From Ectocarpus siliculosus (taxonomy: Eukaryota > Sar > Phaeophyceae > Ectocarpales > Ectocarpaceae), in NCBI GenBank assembly GCA_000310025.1, contig FN649754.1:329788-385159 (forward strand): a DNA stretch of 55,372 nucleotides, read 5' to 3'. A program made the translations under genes and the position numbers. This document shows, piece by piece, positions 11,401 through 22,127 of this stretch; positions within the stretch are counted from its first letter, which is position 1; every line of letters begins with the position of its first letter. The notes under the pieces were generated by a model. That model searched no databases, had not been told where the DNA came from, and worked only from the letters and a program-made list of their open reading frames with translations.

Positions 11401-14400
11401 AATTAATTAAATCAAACACCCCCCATAATATGTAGGAGTATTAGCGAAGAGAGTCGTGGTGAAGGCAAGGAGGGAATCATAATTGTGATGTGGGTGTGTT
11501 TATACTGTGTTCCCGACCTTGGCGATTGGTTATTGACTTGAAAATGTATGACTGCCAAACTCTTAGTAAATACGGATGTGCACTGCTCTACCAACTTTTG
11601 CCAGGGTGGTACCCAAGTAGTTTCGATGATAACATGCATGACACTTGCACCCTGGTAGGGGTATGGTGGTGCTTGCCGTGAAGTGAAGCACCTTGCTCAT
11701 GTTCTCTCCCTCTCTTCCCCCCCACCCACCCCCCTCTCTTTCTCCCTCTCCCTATTTTTGTTCTTCTTGTCACTTTGAATCAGCGCTGACGCACACACCA
11801 TTTCAGCCGCGTAGCATGAAGTTCACATTTAACTAGCTACCGAGTTGAAGCGCGGGTGATATTTTCAGAAATTTCATCTCTTGGTGTCGGTTCGCATGAT
11901 GTGCGTACCACTGCGTCTTCGGGAGAGTCCTCCTGGAGACCAAAGATGTCCGACCATCCCGGCATCTCGTACCCGCCGTTGAGGGTGATTGGCCTGCCGC
12001 AAGAAAACAGACAAAAAATAACAAGAAAAAAAACGTTGCGAACTCGTTGCGAAGAACTTCGCTTCTATTCTTGGACGACATGCATGGCCACGCGAATGGC
12101 TACTGGCAGGATCAACCAGATTGCCAACGTGATTCCGCTAACACTCGGGGGCGGAGGGAGAGCTCGCCGGCGAGCCTCTCTCCTTGCGGGGTGGAGGGAG
12201 GCGCGGCGGCGAGACGCCGCGGTCCAGAGAGCCTTGCATTGCAGACCAAAAAAAAAAAAAAGGTACGAACTCGTTGCTAATTATTTACCGGATGGCTTCG
12301 TCATGATATTTTTTCAAGAAACAAAAGAAAAGCAAGTGAGGCGGAAAAAAAAACAAACGAACTCATTGTTTCGTCATGCCGGACTTTTACTCTGTGGGTA
12401 GATATGACTTCGTTGCGATTTGTTTGGGAAAAAAGCCACGCCAACAGAACACAGCATTCTACAGTACCCACTCGAAAGAGAGCCAACAAGGAAACAGAAC
12501 CATACAAACTCCGAACCAGAACCAGGACTTGGAGATACGTACTGCACGGAAAAATCGGCCAAGCAAGGTTTGACTTCGCCTGCCGAAGGTTGCATAGGAG
12601 CATAGGATGCCACACCCTCTTAGCCGAGTGTCAAAGCTCTCAGCTCTCAATTAGTCCACTACAACGAGGATGCCAAAACCATATGATGCGTGTCCGGAAA
12701 GCTCTCGACGAGGTGGTTCCAACGCCTCCATTCTCGGCACCGTCATTGTTTGTGCTGCAGAGTGCTCGGGCTTCGAAAGTCGGTTCAAAGCGGTGTGATA
12801 TCTTCCGTATGCAATATACGGCAAAACAGCACTCGTCTCACCTGGTGTCTGCGGTCGGAAGAATGAACTTGGTGTGGGGGAGCTTCAACTGCGGCATCGT
12901 ACTAGCCCATCCAGCCGCCTGCGTGCGAGCATGTAGCGGCGGAATTAAACTGAATAAGGAGGCGTGGTTGTTGCTTGTGCGCAGAACGACGCCATCGAGA
13001 AAATGAGGATACCGGACAACGTGGTTGGTGCTTGCGTAGGGTAACGACGCCATTGCAAGGTAAGAACGCGTGGTTGATGCTAGCGTGGGGTAACGACACC
13101 ATCGTGCAACGTCACCGTCATTGTTCTGTTGTTGTTGTTGTTGTTGTTTTTGTTGTTGTTGCCACGACACGTCCTGCTGGCCTCTGCTTGCGTATCCCCC
13201 TCTCTCGCACTCGACTGAAACAGAAACCGTTTGAAGAGACATACATCTGTTGTGACCGATACTGTCCCCAGTTGTCTAACGGGTGCCCGGTGATCGGTAG
13301 GTATATGCCAGGTTGTTCATCAAGAATGGACCGCCGGCACGGGCAAGACCCCTTACCCGACGGGTATATGGATACGGGTACCCGGGAAAGCGAAAACGGC
13401 GGTCATATACCCGGGTACTGTGCCCCCCCTCCCCCCCGGGCGAACATACCCCTTGACAAGGCCTCCGGACGTATCGAAGTTCGCTACAATGGTGTTAGGA
13501 TCGATACGCTGACAATGCGACGACCGACGTGGCGAAAAGGGGAGTACACACGCCCGCACGCTCGTTTTTTTTTCTTCTTTTTTTTTGTCTTCACTTCAAA
13601 TCAGCGCTCACAGTACTATTTATTAATAGTGTCGTTTACTCCAACCCGTGGGCACACAGAAGAGCCCCTCCCCTCCTGCGGTACTTTGCCTTCGATTTTT
13701 AATGCGAGAAGAGTTCAGCACTCTCTTCCCTCTGTGAACACACGAACTAGCGCTATCCACTACGCCAGAAGCGGAAGCGAGAGAAAAACTCACTTCCCAA
13801 GAAAAGCTCGCTTACGCCGGGATTCGAACCCCTGACCTGACCTCTAGAAGGTTTCGAGGATATATTTACCAACTAGACCACCGGGGCGACCGGCATTGGG
13901 AGCTGGCGTCTCTCACACGATGGACAATGTCGAAAGGATCGGACGCTGGCACTGACGAAGCTCAATGGCAGCGTTTCGGAGACCCAATAATCAAGGAAAT
14001 CCGGCCACTCCGAGGATGAGCAGCAAATTCTTGCCGTGTGCCAACTTTCGCGGGAGGCGTACATAACAAGCGGTAGGGCGCAAGAAGGCGAAACACTGGG
14101 TCCTGGAGTGCTTTTCGCCCCATGTCAAGACGACAACAACAGCAAAAGCGACGACAACGATGAACAGCAGTACTGACTGGCGCGACTTACCGTATCTCCC
14201 AGGCCGTGAAGCCACACAACCACGTTCGTGTAGGCCCCATCCTGCAGGTAATTGATACGAACAGACAGCGGACGGACCATTAGACGTGCGACATGAACAG
14301 CATGCTACATGTTGATCCTCGCACAACACATGTTGTGGACATGGCGCGAGATATTGCCGGTGTTTGGTGTAGTGTCGGTAAACCTGGCGGGTACATACCG

Positions 14401-14938
14401 GCACTGTTGAGGGGTCACCGTTGCTGTAGGCGTAGGCTGTCGGCAAAGCTGCTGTTTAGGCATACAGCAAGCGCATGTCCTGTTTTGATGTTGTAGACCA
14501 CTAGCACATGTCTCCACCAACATTACAAGTAGAGGTACTGCTGTTTGTTGTTGTAGAGGTCCCCTTCAAATCGAAGGGTACATAATCTCCCCAACGTCTG
14601 TCGAGGACGACTCCCTCTTTTCACAATACCCCAGTCGAAAGGAAATGTTGAAGCCTCTGCAAGTGTCCTGGTATTTCTCATCAGGGATGCGAGCAAGTGC
14701 CTTGTACCTTCTTATCGTACGTGCGCCAGACAGAAGACAAGAACAACACAGCAGTCACTACAGCTGCTGTAGGGAAGATATGCCGCTTTTCCATTTCTGT
14801 TTCTTCCCACATGAGATATATGTAGCTCAAGCACCAATGCCAAAACACACACACCTTAGGAACGAGAGTAATACCGCTTCCCCCGAGGGTATCGCCGGAC
14901 ACGTGCTCGAGTTCAATCGGTGCAGCACTAGCAGCCAT
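8489..14938 (-). CDS. acyl-protein thioesterase / lysophospholipase (APT family), complete
   Basis: This is a serine hydrolase of the alpha/beta-hydrolase APT1/APT2 (phospholipase/carboxylesterase) family, whose members remove palmitate from proteins and hydrolyse lysophospholipids in the cytosol. Eight exons splice in perfect phase: 14938-14855, 14241-14191, 12918-12842, 11993-11909, 10427-10277, 9972-9834, 9112-9042 and 8553-8489. They total 723 nt, giving 240 aa, close to the usual 220-240. Family motifs run in order: WLHGLGDTAAGW (oxyanion-loop region), KFILPTADTRPITLNGG, MPGWSDIFGL, nucleophile GFSQGGAVAL, catalytic Asp in HGTRDEVV, and catalytic His in GMGHS. The protein ends VADFLKRVLPDGQ. 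The start codon opens MAASAAPIELEH. The sixth intron begins GC (GC-AG type), which the phase requires. Introns hold repeats and a CAG/CAA microsatellite. No targeting peptide is evident. It lies head-to-head with the homeobox gene. Confidence 0.93.
8600..9010. repeat. CAG/CAA microsatellite in the last thioesterase intron
   Basis: Interrupted CAG, CAA and AAC triplets run from about 8830 to 8985, with shorter GTT runs near 8630-8670. They sit wholly between the exons ending at 9042 and starting at 8553, so the long polyQ, polyC and polyL frames on both strands are not genes. Confidence 0.85.
9340..9600. repeat. diverged interspersed repeat in a thioesterase intron
   Basis: This intronic segment resembles the family A copies in its ordered blocks: an 'aaagctcgaattcctccacgac' block, then gccaacgttagacgatgcg, then ggggtgtggtatc. 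It is strongly diverged and non-coding. Confidence 0.35.
12640..12835. repeat. interspersed repeat copy (family A) in a thioesterase intron
   Basis: It contains ggaaagctctcgacgaggtg, ccattctcggcacc and tgtgatatcttccgtatgc, matching the order of blocks in the copies at 1200-1290 and 4270-4400. Confidence 0.55.
13745..13890 (-). repeat. tRNA-like / SINE-like unit with Pol III A and B boxes
   Basis: On the minus strand, from 13890, an A-box-like tggtctagttgg is followed about 45 nt later by a B-box-like gggttcgaatccc. A second A-box-like tggcgtagtgg starts near 13770. The acceptor and T stems are mismatched and the anticodon arm is abnormal, so this is not a convincing tRNA. It reads as a tRNA-derived SINE or pseudo-tRNA lying in a thioesterase intron. 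Confidence 0.5.
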
Positions 14939-15572
14939 GCTGAGCTTGCCGTGTTGAGCTTGCTGCTGCCTGTTGTTGTGGCGTGGAATATTCCTGCTGC
15001 AGAAGGCGCCGATTCGGTTGGGACGGGCCAACGAGCAGAACATCAACAGGGAACCGACCACTCTCATCCGTAGCTGCGCAAGCAGACCTCTTCCTGGAAC
15101 ACAACCCGCGCTCGATAGCCCCAAAGCTGATGTGCTGTGTGAGTCACAGTAGTCCTACCTTTGTTTTGCAATATGCGGACCCCCCTCTCACGCCCTACGT
15201 GCTACTTGCGGCCTATCCCATCTGCGGGATAATTTGTTACCGCTCGGACGCGAAACGCCGCACAACGGAAAAAAATGCGGCCCAATCATGAATCAGTTCA
15301 TGTTGTTTGCGAAAAAGCGGGCGCTTCCCGACAGACATGCACGAAGAGAAGACGTCTCTTGCTTTCACACATCATTTTTTCCCCTAACCTCTCTCATTCT
15401 GTCCCTCTCTGTCCTCTCACCCCCGTGCTCCAGCCGAGATCAGAGTTCACCGGCCCATCTACTGACAGACCTCTTTCTCATCAACTGTCTCCTCGCTCGG
15501 GACCATCATCGGTCGCTCGTCGTGATCGGCTTCGCGCGGCGGGTCGCAAGGTCGCCGCGTGAGCGCCCGAGG
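14939..15572. promoter_or_regulatory. shared upstream region of two divergent genes
   Basis: These 634 bp separate the start codons of the thioesterase (minus) and the TALE homeobox gene (plus), so the two 5' flanks and leaders must share it. A pyrimidine-rich tract ending in CAG at about 15434 could be the acceptor of a 5'-UTR intron of the homeobox gene. I cannot point to a specific TATA or other core element. Confidence 0.45.
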
Positions 15573-18500
15573 ATGGATAGCGGGAGCGCGGCGAGCAGCT
15601 CGTCCTCCGGGGCAATGGTTCTTCCGTCTAAAGCCTCCTCCGGGGAGGGCGGCGGCACCGACAGCCCCGCCGCCGTCGCCAGCAGCAGCACCGCGAGCAA
15701 CAGCAGCAGCAGCGGCGTCATCGAAGCATCCCTCTGCGTCACCACGCGTGGCGCGCAAGAACAGCAGCGACAGCAAGGTCCCAGGAGAGTCTCATCGCCG
15801 ATCTTGTTTATGGGACACCAGCAACAACCCCTACCCTATCCGCCGGACGCCCAAGTACTCTCCTTCCCAGAACCATACCCCCACGATGACTCTGACCCGT
15901 TGTCCTTCTTCCTGTCCAGTGGCCGCGGCGACAGCGACCCTCTCGGGTTCGGCTTGGGGTCCGTCGCCGACGGCACCTTCGGTGGCCGCAAGGCTACCCC
16001 CGAAGAACTGATGCTCTTCAGGAGCCACCGCCTGCTCCAGGCGGAGGCCGTTGGAGTGGCCATTGGTCCGTTGCATCCCTCTGGCGGCGCCAACGCGGCG
16101 TACGTGCGCAAGCGCCTAGGCCTCGTCAGCACAGCCGTGGAGCGGCAGCTGAGGCTGAAGGTGCTCGAGCAGACCAACACGGCCGTGGAAGGGGTCCGCG
16201 CGCTCGGCGAGGGCGCGCCGCCGGCCCAGCAGCAGAGCGTCATCAACGCGGAGAGGCGCAACTGCCACCGCGTGCTCTCCGGTGTGCTCGATGAGGGCAC
16301 GGCGACGTTGAGGGAGCTCTCGACTACCGGCGGTGGAGGCCTGGGCGGCGTGAGCGTAGACATGGGCATGGGCATGGCATTCCCTCCGTCGGCGCTAGGG
16401 TCTCCCGCGACAGAATCGCAACAGGTGAGAGAGACGTTTTTCCCAGATTTGTTGTCTTGGGTTGCCTGTTGCAAGCATTCGTGCGAGTATCGTGATATCG
16501 TCTGCAGCTCGAGCTTCTTCGGTTGGCATGTCATGCCTACACCCTGCCTCGTATGCCCGGCTTGAGCGGGACAGCAGACTGGTGTGTGCAACGTCTCAAG
16601 CGCGGGTTTGTATTGTTTTGGCACGACACACACCACAGCTTCTCCCCACGCGCGACGCACAGCGAACACCGAGCTGAATTTGGACTTCGCGAACGCAGCG
16701 GTGGATTGACTCCGACATGTCCATCTTTGTCACGAGTTCGAACATTCGAACGGCAAAGCAGCTGTTGTCTTGTTTCTTTTCGGGGCTTTCTCAGCGAACT
16801 CCGCGTCGACATGCAGCGGTGATTGCAGAGGAGAGTGGACTCCCACTAGTCTAATCCGATATGAAAGGCTCGTATGTCGCTCGTTCGTGAGGGAAGCTAC
16901 AATTGCTGTTGGAAGACGTTTGTGCGAAGAAGAAAAGTCGGATATAATTCCTTCCAGCTGCTGCATACCCCATTTATCGAGATTCGCCTATGCGGAGGGT
17001 CGGCACACCGCACCGCCCGTGTGCGTGCAAATCCGTTGACTAGGTTATTCATCGGCAACGACCCGCTCACTGATGACACCTTCAGCTGTTGGGTAGCGCT
17101 ACCCCGCCTTCGTTCCATGCATGCTGTTCTAGTTCCGCACTTTCGTCCCGGCGAACATAGTCCCTCCACGCCAACCACTCAAGCATTAGCCCATCTGACC
17201 CCCCAAATCTCTTTGCTTTTGCTACCCCGTCGTGGTCGATCGATTGTTTGCAGCTGGCTTCTACCTGGGAAGACGCAGCAACTTCCTCGAGCATGAACAG
17301 CAGCAGCAGCAACTCAATTAGCTCGTCATGCCTCACGTCGATGCAGCTACAGCAGCAGCCACAGCGGCAACAGCAGCAGCAGCAGCAGCAGCAGTCGATC
17401 CTGCACCATATGCCTCCCGGTACGGGACGCTCCAGCGTGTTCGCCCTCACGCAGATGCGTGACCGCCCTCAAAACCACCACTCTCAGCTCGGGATGGCCC
17501 TCGGAAGCACCCGGATGGAAGGCGCGGGGGGCATGAAGCAGCAGGGCATGGGAGCCAGCTTTGGTTCTGGGGGCGGCGCGGTGGCACCACCTGGACACAA
17601 CCACGGAGGGCTTTCTGACCCCAGCGCGGGGTTCGGCGGCGACTCGTGGGGGGCGACGGGAGGGGGAGCCAGTGTTGATGGGGGCGGGGGCGGGAAGCGA
17701 GCGACGAGCAACGTCGGCAAGGTATGTAGGGGGGTACGGGGTTGTCGGCCCGAGTGTCTCATATATCTGGGAGAGATCGCCATCCAACCGCATGTTGCCA
17801 TGCCCTCTTCCACCGTGTGCGAGAGAGGAATGGAAGACAAAGCGCAAAACGCATGTTTTAAGTCGTGTTTGTTGACAGCGTGTCTGGACGCTCGTCTGCC
17901 GGCCGTGCCGTATTGACCGCATGATAAATATATTTACTGTCGATAACGGCCATTCTCCGATGATGTTGATCTGCCAATAGGACGGTGCTCTGCGCTTGGC
18001 CGTAGTAGATACGAAAACGTTCCCCATCCTTTATCCCGCCAATGTTGAAGTAGGGAATCCTTTCTCTTTGCCCCACAGTTCAGGGAGCCCCTAGTTGTGT
18101 CCAAACTTTCGCTCTGTCGCCAAGTCTAGGGTGCGCAAGGGTTAAACCTTGGCTATGAGCGGGACGACGTCGGATACAAAACTACACGACCGTATTTCTC
18201 ATCGTACTCAAGAAAACCGTCATTGGAGACATGAAGCATCGCCTTTCGTTCCCAGTACCCTCAAACGCTTTCTCTGTTAAGTATGTAAGCCCTCTTATCA
18301 TTACCTCTGTCGTGCTTTACGATCGATCCCCCCCACCCCTCTCAGCGGTGTTTTCACCCTCGCCCCTACCCCTAACGCGCAGGCCAAGAAGAGATCAGGG
18401 CTGCTGAAGAAGACACCTCCCTCCGACGCTCTGACAGACTCCCGCCGGCCGGTGTATAACAACCGCAAGGGCAGCCGCCACCGCCTCACCCCCCAGGCGA

Positions 18501-19342
18501 AGGAGATCTTGGAGGGATGGCTGGCCAACCACTGGCTGAATCCGTACCCCACAGAGGAACAGAAGCTCTACCTCGCTCAGAATTGCCACATCACCGTCAC
18601 GCAGGTTTGTTCGTTTTGCTCGTCCCGCCAACAATCAGAAACAACATCCGGTAGACCCGTACCACCTTGCAGAGGGAGAGGGATAGGGTCAGGGTTAGGC
18701 GGTACGTATCTTTATTCCACAGCGTTTCACAAGAAATCATATTCTGTGTACAGTGGCGGCTAAGAGAGGGTCGGGTCAAGCCAAAAACACGCTCTAAAGT
18801 CCGGTTTTATCATAAGACTGGTACCGTATACGCGGCACAGGCAAACAACTGGATGATGCGAGTCCGCACTTTCTCTAAGCAGTGAGATGGTGTACGGTAT
18901 CTCTTCAACCTTAAGTTAGCCGCTACTGTTCAGGTATACATATACACGGAACAGGTAAACGACTGGATGATGCGAGTCCGTACTTTCTCTTCAGCGATTT
19001 CCCTCCGAACGTAGCCGCTACCTCACCGTGAACGCGACACAGGTGAACAACTGGATGATGAACGTTCGCGTTCGTCGCTGCCGCACGAAGAAGATCGGCC
19101 TCGCCACTGGGCCCGAGGAAATCACCTACGCGGCCGCGGGCAAGGCCACCCCTAAGGCCCTCGCCGCGAACCGGGTGGTTGGCAGATCTTCTTCTTCTTC
19201 TGCCGCCGCCGCCGCCGCCCCCCCCGCCTCCTCTACCAAGCAGGGGGGAGGCGGCGGCGCCAGCGGGGTCGCGGCAGATGCGATGCCACTGTCGAAGAGG
19301 CGAGTGGCGCAGCAGCAGCAACAACAAACAAAGATGTTGTAA
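15573..19342 (+). CDS. TALE-class homeodomain transcription factor, four exons
   Basis: The exons 15573-16424, 17254-17721, 18383-18604 and 19043-19342 are all in phase 0 with clean GT-AG sites. They encode 613 aa. The start (gaggATGG, protein MDSGSAAS) was preferred over an upstream in-frame ATG because that would translate a pyrimidine-rich leader. The N-terminal ~440 residues are low-complexity (Ser, Gly, a Gln run) with a helical block around RKRLGLVSTAVERQLRLKVL. The homeodomain spans exons 3-4: RLTPQAKEILEGWL, then HWLNPYPTEEQK with the diagnostic PYP of the three-residue extension, then helix 3 VNNWMMNVRVRR. The usual TALE WFIN is WMMN here. A Ser/Ala/Pro/Gly- and Gln-rich tail follows. 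Brown algae have few TALE genes; ORO and SAM control the gametophyte-to-sporophyte switch. I cannot tell which paralogue this is. It is nuclear and DNA-binding by family. Confidence 0.92.
18841..18885 (+). other. duplicated homeobox recognition-helix exon, copy 1
   Basis: Just after an acceptor-like cggcacag, in the same phase as the true exon 4, the sequence reads ANNWMMRVRTFSKQ and then a TGA. It copies the first part of exon 4 with altered residues. If spliced to exon 3 it would give a homeodomain that ends in helix 3. It lies in the last intron of the TALE gene. Confidence 0.7.
18955..19014 (+). other. duplicated homeobox recognition-helix exon, copy 2
   Basis: After an acceptor-like cggaacag, this reads VNDWMMRVRTFSSAISLRT and then TAG, in the phase of exon 4. 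With copy 1 and the true exon (19043) it forms a series of about 90-115-bp tandem units that also share the spacer ttagccgcta / gtagccgcta. Confidence 0.7.
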
Positions 19343-20111
19343 GGCATTGAGGTGAATTGTTGTAGTAGCTCATGCGTGGGTGTATGATGCTGTCGCAAAA
19401 GCGCGAAACGTAGACCGCACAGCGATGAGTTGGATGGAAGCTTTTTCCTTTTTTCCTGTCTTAGGTGAACGTTCTCCAAGGACCGAGGATCATAGCACGG
19501 CCGTGTTTAGATGTAACGATGTCGGCTTTTTGAGGTATAACACCCGCACCAACCCGATAAGGAGTACAAAGTTTCTCAATGTTGCTGTGGTTGGTGCTGT
19601 CGTCTTCGTCGTCATTATCATTGTAGTCGTCGTCCACTGCGGAAAACCACTCCGGACTCCGCCCAGTACGTCCGCTTTCAATCTATCCAAGGATCTCACA
19701 CGGAACCATATGTACATTACCTACCACACATAGTTTCGAGTCAACCGTTCCACAACTACATATATATTTTGATAGTTCTGTGAGCTCTCCATGCTGTGCT
19801 TAGTTGGTTCCCCGATTCGCGGTGGCAGCAAAGAACGGCTGCTGGGCTAGACGCCCACAGGAAACAAACTTGTTCATCTTGGCGGGCGAGCTTGAAGCGC
19901 TCCGAGCAAGCGCGACAGACTAGCGCTGACGTTGTGCGTGTGTCCTATGTACATAGTGTTCGTCCCATCTGGCGCCAGTTATACAGACCTCTCGATATAT
20001 TATACTTTTCTGAACGTATCAGCCGACGCATGCTCGCTGAAACAATTTCTCGCAGCGTTAGCGCCAGGGCCGGGGTGGGTGCAGATGCGCCGACGAGCAC
20101 ACCTGGGTGAG
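19343..20111. other. 3' flank of the TALE gene, no gene seen
   Basis: This probably holds the 3' UTR of the homeobox gene. A plus-strand frame at 19380-19733 includes a valine/isoleucine run encoded by a gtt/gtc/att-rich stretch and looks fortuitous. Confidence 0.35.
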
Positions 20112-20512
20112 CCGGCTCGAGTCCCGGCGTTCAGACTCGTCCGAAGCTCCGGAGTGTTGGTCAGCGGTCGGCTAGGAATCGGAGTCCCGCGAGCGAAGCG
20201 TCCGGTCCCGGCAGTGGACTGTCTAGCCCCATCGGCGGGGGGGTGCTTTCGGGCGGCCCGGCTGCTCCGCGGCCCACTCTACAGCCGCCCGCTCTTCCTG
20301 CCTGGCGAGAAAATTTCTTGGTCGATCTTTCCTTGAACAAGTCTAGAGGTTTTGGGGGGGCACGTGCAGTGCATTATGAGCAGAACGACGACCACAAGAA
20401 TAGGCTTGGGCGTGAACTATTAGAGGAAAAGCGTGCCCTGTACATTTTAATTTTTGTGTGTTGTGTTTTCTTCTTGGTTATTTTCGTTCACAAGCACTAT
20501 AGACTAATGTAG
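20112..20512 (+). CDS. possible 3' exon of a tail-anchored protein
   Basis: I do not recognise the product. The GC-rich open stretch encodes a Ser/Pro/Gly/Ala-rich segment, then a charged part (HKNRLGRELLEEKR), then one hydrophobic segment (ALYILIFVCCVFFLVIFV) and a five-residue basic tail before the stop at 20512. That layout fits a tail-anchored membrane protein. A GTGAGC donor just upstream (about 20107) could end a preceding exon. No conserved domain is seen, so the whole could be fortuitous. Confidence 0.33.
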
Positions 20513-20616
20513 ACTAACCTCCATTTTGCTGTCTTTCTTTCCAAAAAGTACCGGTTTTGAGGGAAGCGTAACTTTTTATTTCAGTATGGCCCGTCTCCGT
20601 CCATGTTGTGAGGCAT

Positions 20617-20824
20617 TTACCAGGTGCCGTAATATTGTGGATGGAACGAGGCCTTGGCACGCGCAGAGGGCATGAAATTGTTCTGTAGCTGGCGGTTTTC
20701 TACTGTTTTCCATCGAATAGAGGGAGGGTAATCTTCGTCTTGACTTATCCTGTAGGTGAGAGCGGCGAGTTGCTGGAAATCGTTGTGCCTGATACACATC
20801 CTCGGATAGGTCCTCCATACATCT
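20617..20824 (-). CDS. possible terminal exon of an unrecognised gene
   Basis: The minus-strand frame entered after a possible acceptor near 20830 reads through HNDFQQLAALTYRISQDED and PPSIRWKTVENRQ to a C-terminus ASFHPQYYGTW and a TAA (20617-20619). Its amino-acid composition is that of an ordinary globular protein, unlike the low-complexity shadows around it. No upstream exon could be joined, so the family is unknown. Confidence 0.42.
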
Positions 20825-22127
20825 TACGCCGAATGCTTAGGGCGATTTTGTTTCTCTTGTATGTCAGTCAACGGGGAAACTGCGAAGGAGACTAAGTCCA
20901 GCGCTGCCTTAGACTTCCAAACGTCCGTGAAGAAGGCTTTTGTACAATCATCTCCTGTACTTTGATTCTTTGCCAGACGGATGAGGATGAACCACCTCGT
21001 TAAAAGATGTAGATTGCAGAAGGGTGGTCTACGGTGGGCTGGCCGAGTATTTTCGTGTTTTTGTCACCATTTCGAGGTTCTCTAGTCTGACTACAGTAGT
21101 AGTAGTGCATACTCGACTGTGCAAAAATTGCGTATTTTTCGCTTCGTGTCTGGTAGGTGTACAGCAGCAGGCTTCCGCGCCACGCACATACTTCCTATGT
21201 GCTTTTTTACATAAGAATATACTGTACAGAACGATGTTTCTGGGCAGGCGGGACCTGGACGAGTTTTCCTTCTCTGTCGGTATTGTGTGTCATACATTTC
21301 ATTAGAACTTTGGTCTTCCACGTACTAGTGTGCAGATCACGCATTCTATAAAATATCTGTCTTGCGTGTTTGGTGTCGTGCGAACGACACTACGAGGGAG
21401 GGGCATGTTCCCTGTTCTTCTCTTGTTTCTGTTCCCAACAGACATGGGGTTCACAAGGCGCAGGGAAGCACCACCGGTGAATGCCATACACATGTCGTTG
21501 GTACTGCCAGATACCGGAATCGCTGTGCAACATGAGCTAGTTGATGTTGTTGTTTTCACTCAATACAAAGTTCCAGTCTGCTCAGTACCGTCCAACATCT
21601 CTAGTACCGGGCCAACTGACGCGGACGCTTTCCGTGGCCACAGGCAGGTCAAAACGGTACACACTATATTCAGTATACTACGAGGAGAAAGCCAAAGAGA
21701 CAAAAATCGCGACCGGCCCCAGAAAATTGGCACCAAAACGGTTGGCTAATTCCAGCCAGGTTCCGTCTGCTACGAGCACGGAAATGTTGGCCCCAAGTGA
21801 TGAAGAGAGGATGATTTTGTTAACCAGAGAGTGAACATCCCCAAGCACAGGGGGCCACCTCACGCTGCACCTACCCGAATGTGAAACGTTTGGTCAGCCG
21901 GGATGCCCAATCAACCCATCGTATATCTGGGTGCCACGGCAAAAGCAAGGAGGACGACCAGCTTCTGGTTCATCCTTGTGAAACGTAGCCTGGGCCAGCG
22001 AGACCCCGGCCTATCGCTCCGTCCTGGCATTGTTCGGATGCGCGGTCTATCGACTACGGCACGCGTTTACATCAAAACACCCCCCAGTACCCAGCGACTA
22101 ACCCCCCTTCCAAGGGAAACCCCGGCT
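20825..22127. other. intergenic stretch with repeat and weak coding hints
   Basis: At about 21700-21836 both strands have readable frames: plus EEKAKETKIATGPRKLAPKR ending in TGA, and a minus aliphatic frame. Neither could be joined to other exons. A family C repeat copy lies at 21938-22078. Confidence 0.3.
21938..22078. repeat. interspersed repeat copy (family C)
   Basis: It shares agcttctggttcatc, tcgctccgtcctggcatt and actacggcacgcgtttacatc, in order and spacing, with about 4875-5000. Confidence 0.7.

Noticed and set aside
13815-13890. Functional tRNA gene on the minus strand
   Set aside because: A and B boxes are present, but the acceptor, T and anticodon stems do not pair properly.
19380-19733. 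Small membrane protein after the homeobox gene
   Set aside because: The hydrophobic run comes from a gtt/gtc/att-rich stretch in the probable 3' UTR, with no start context or homology.
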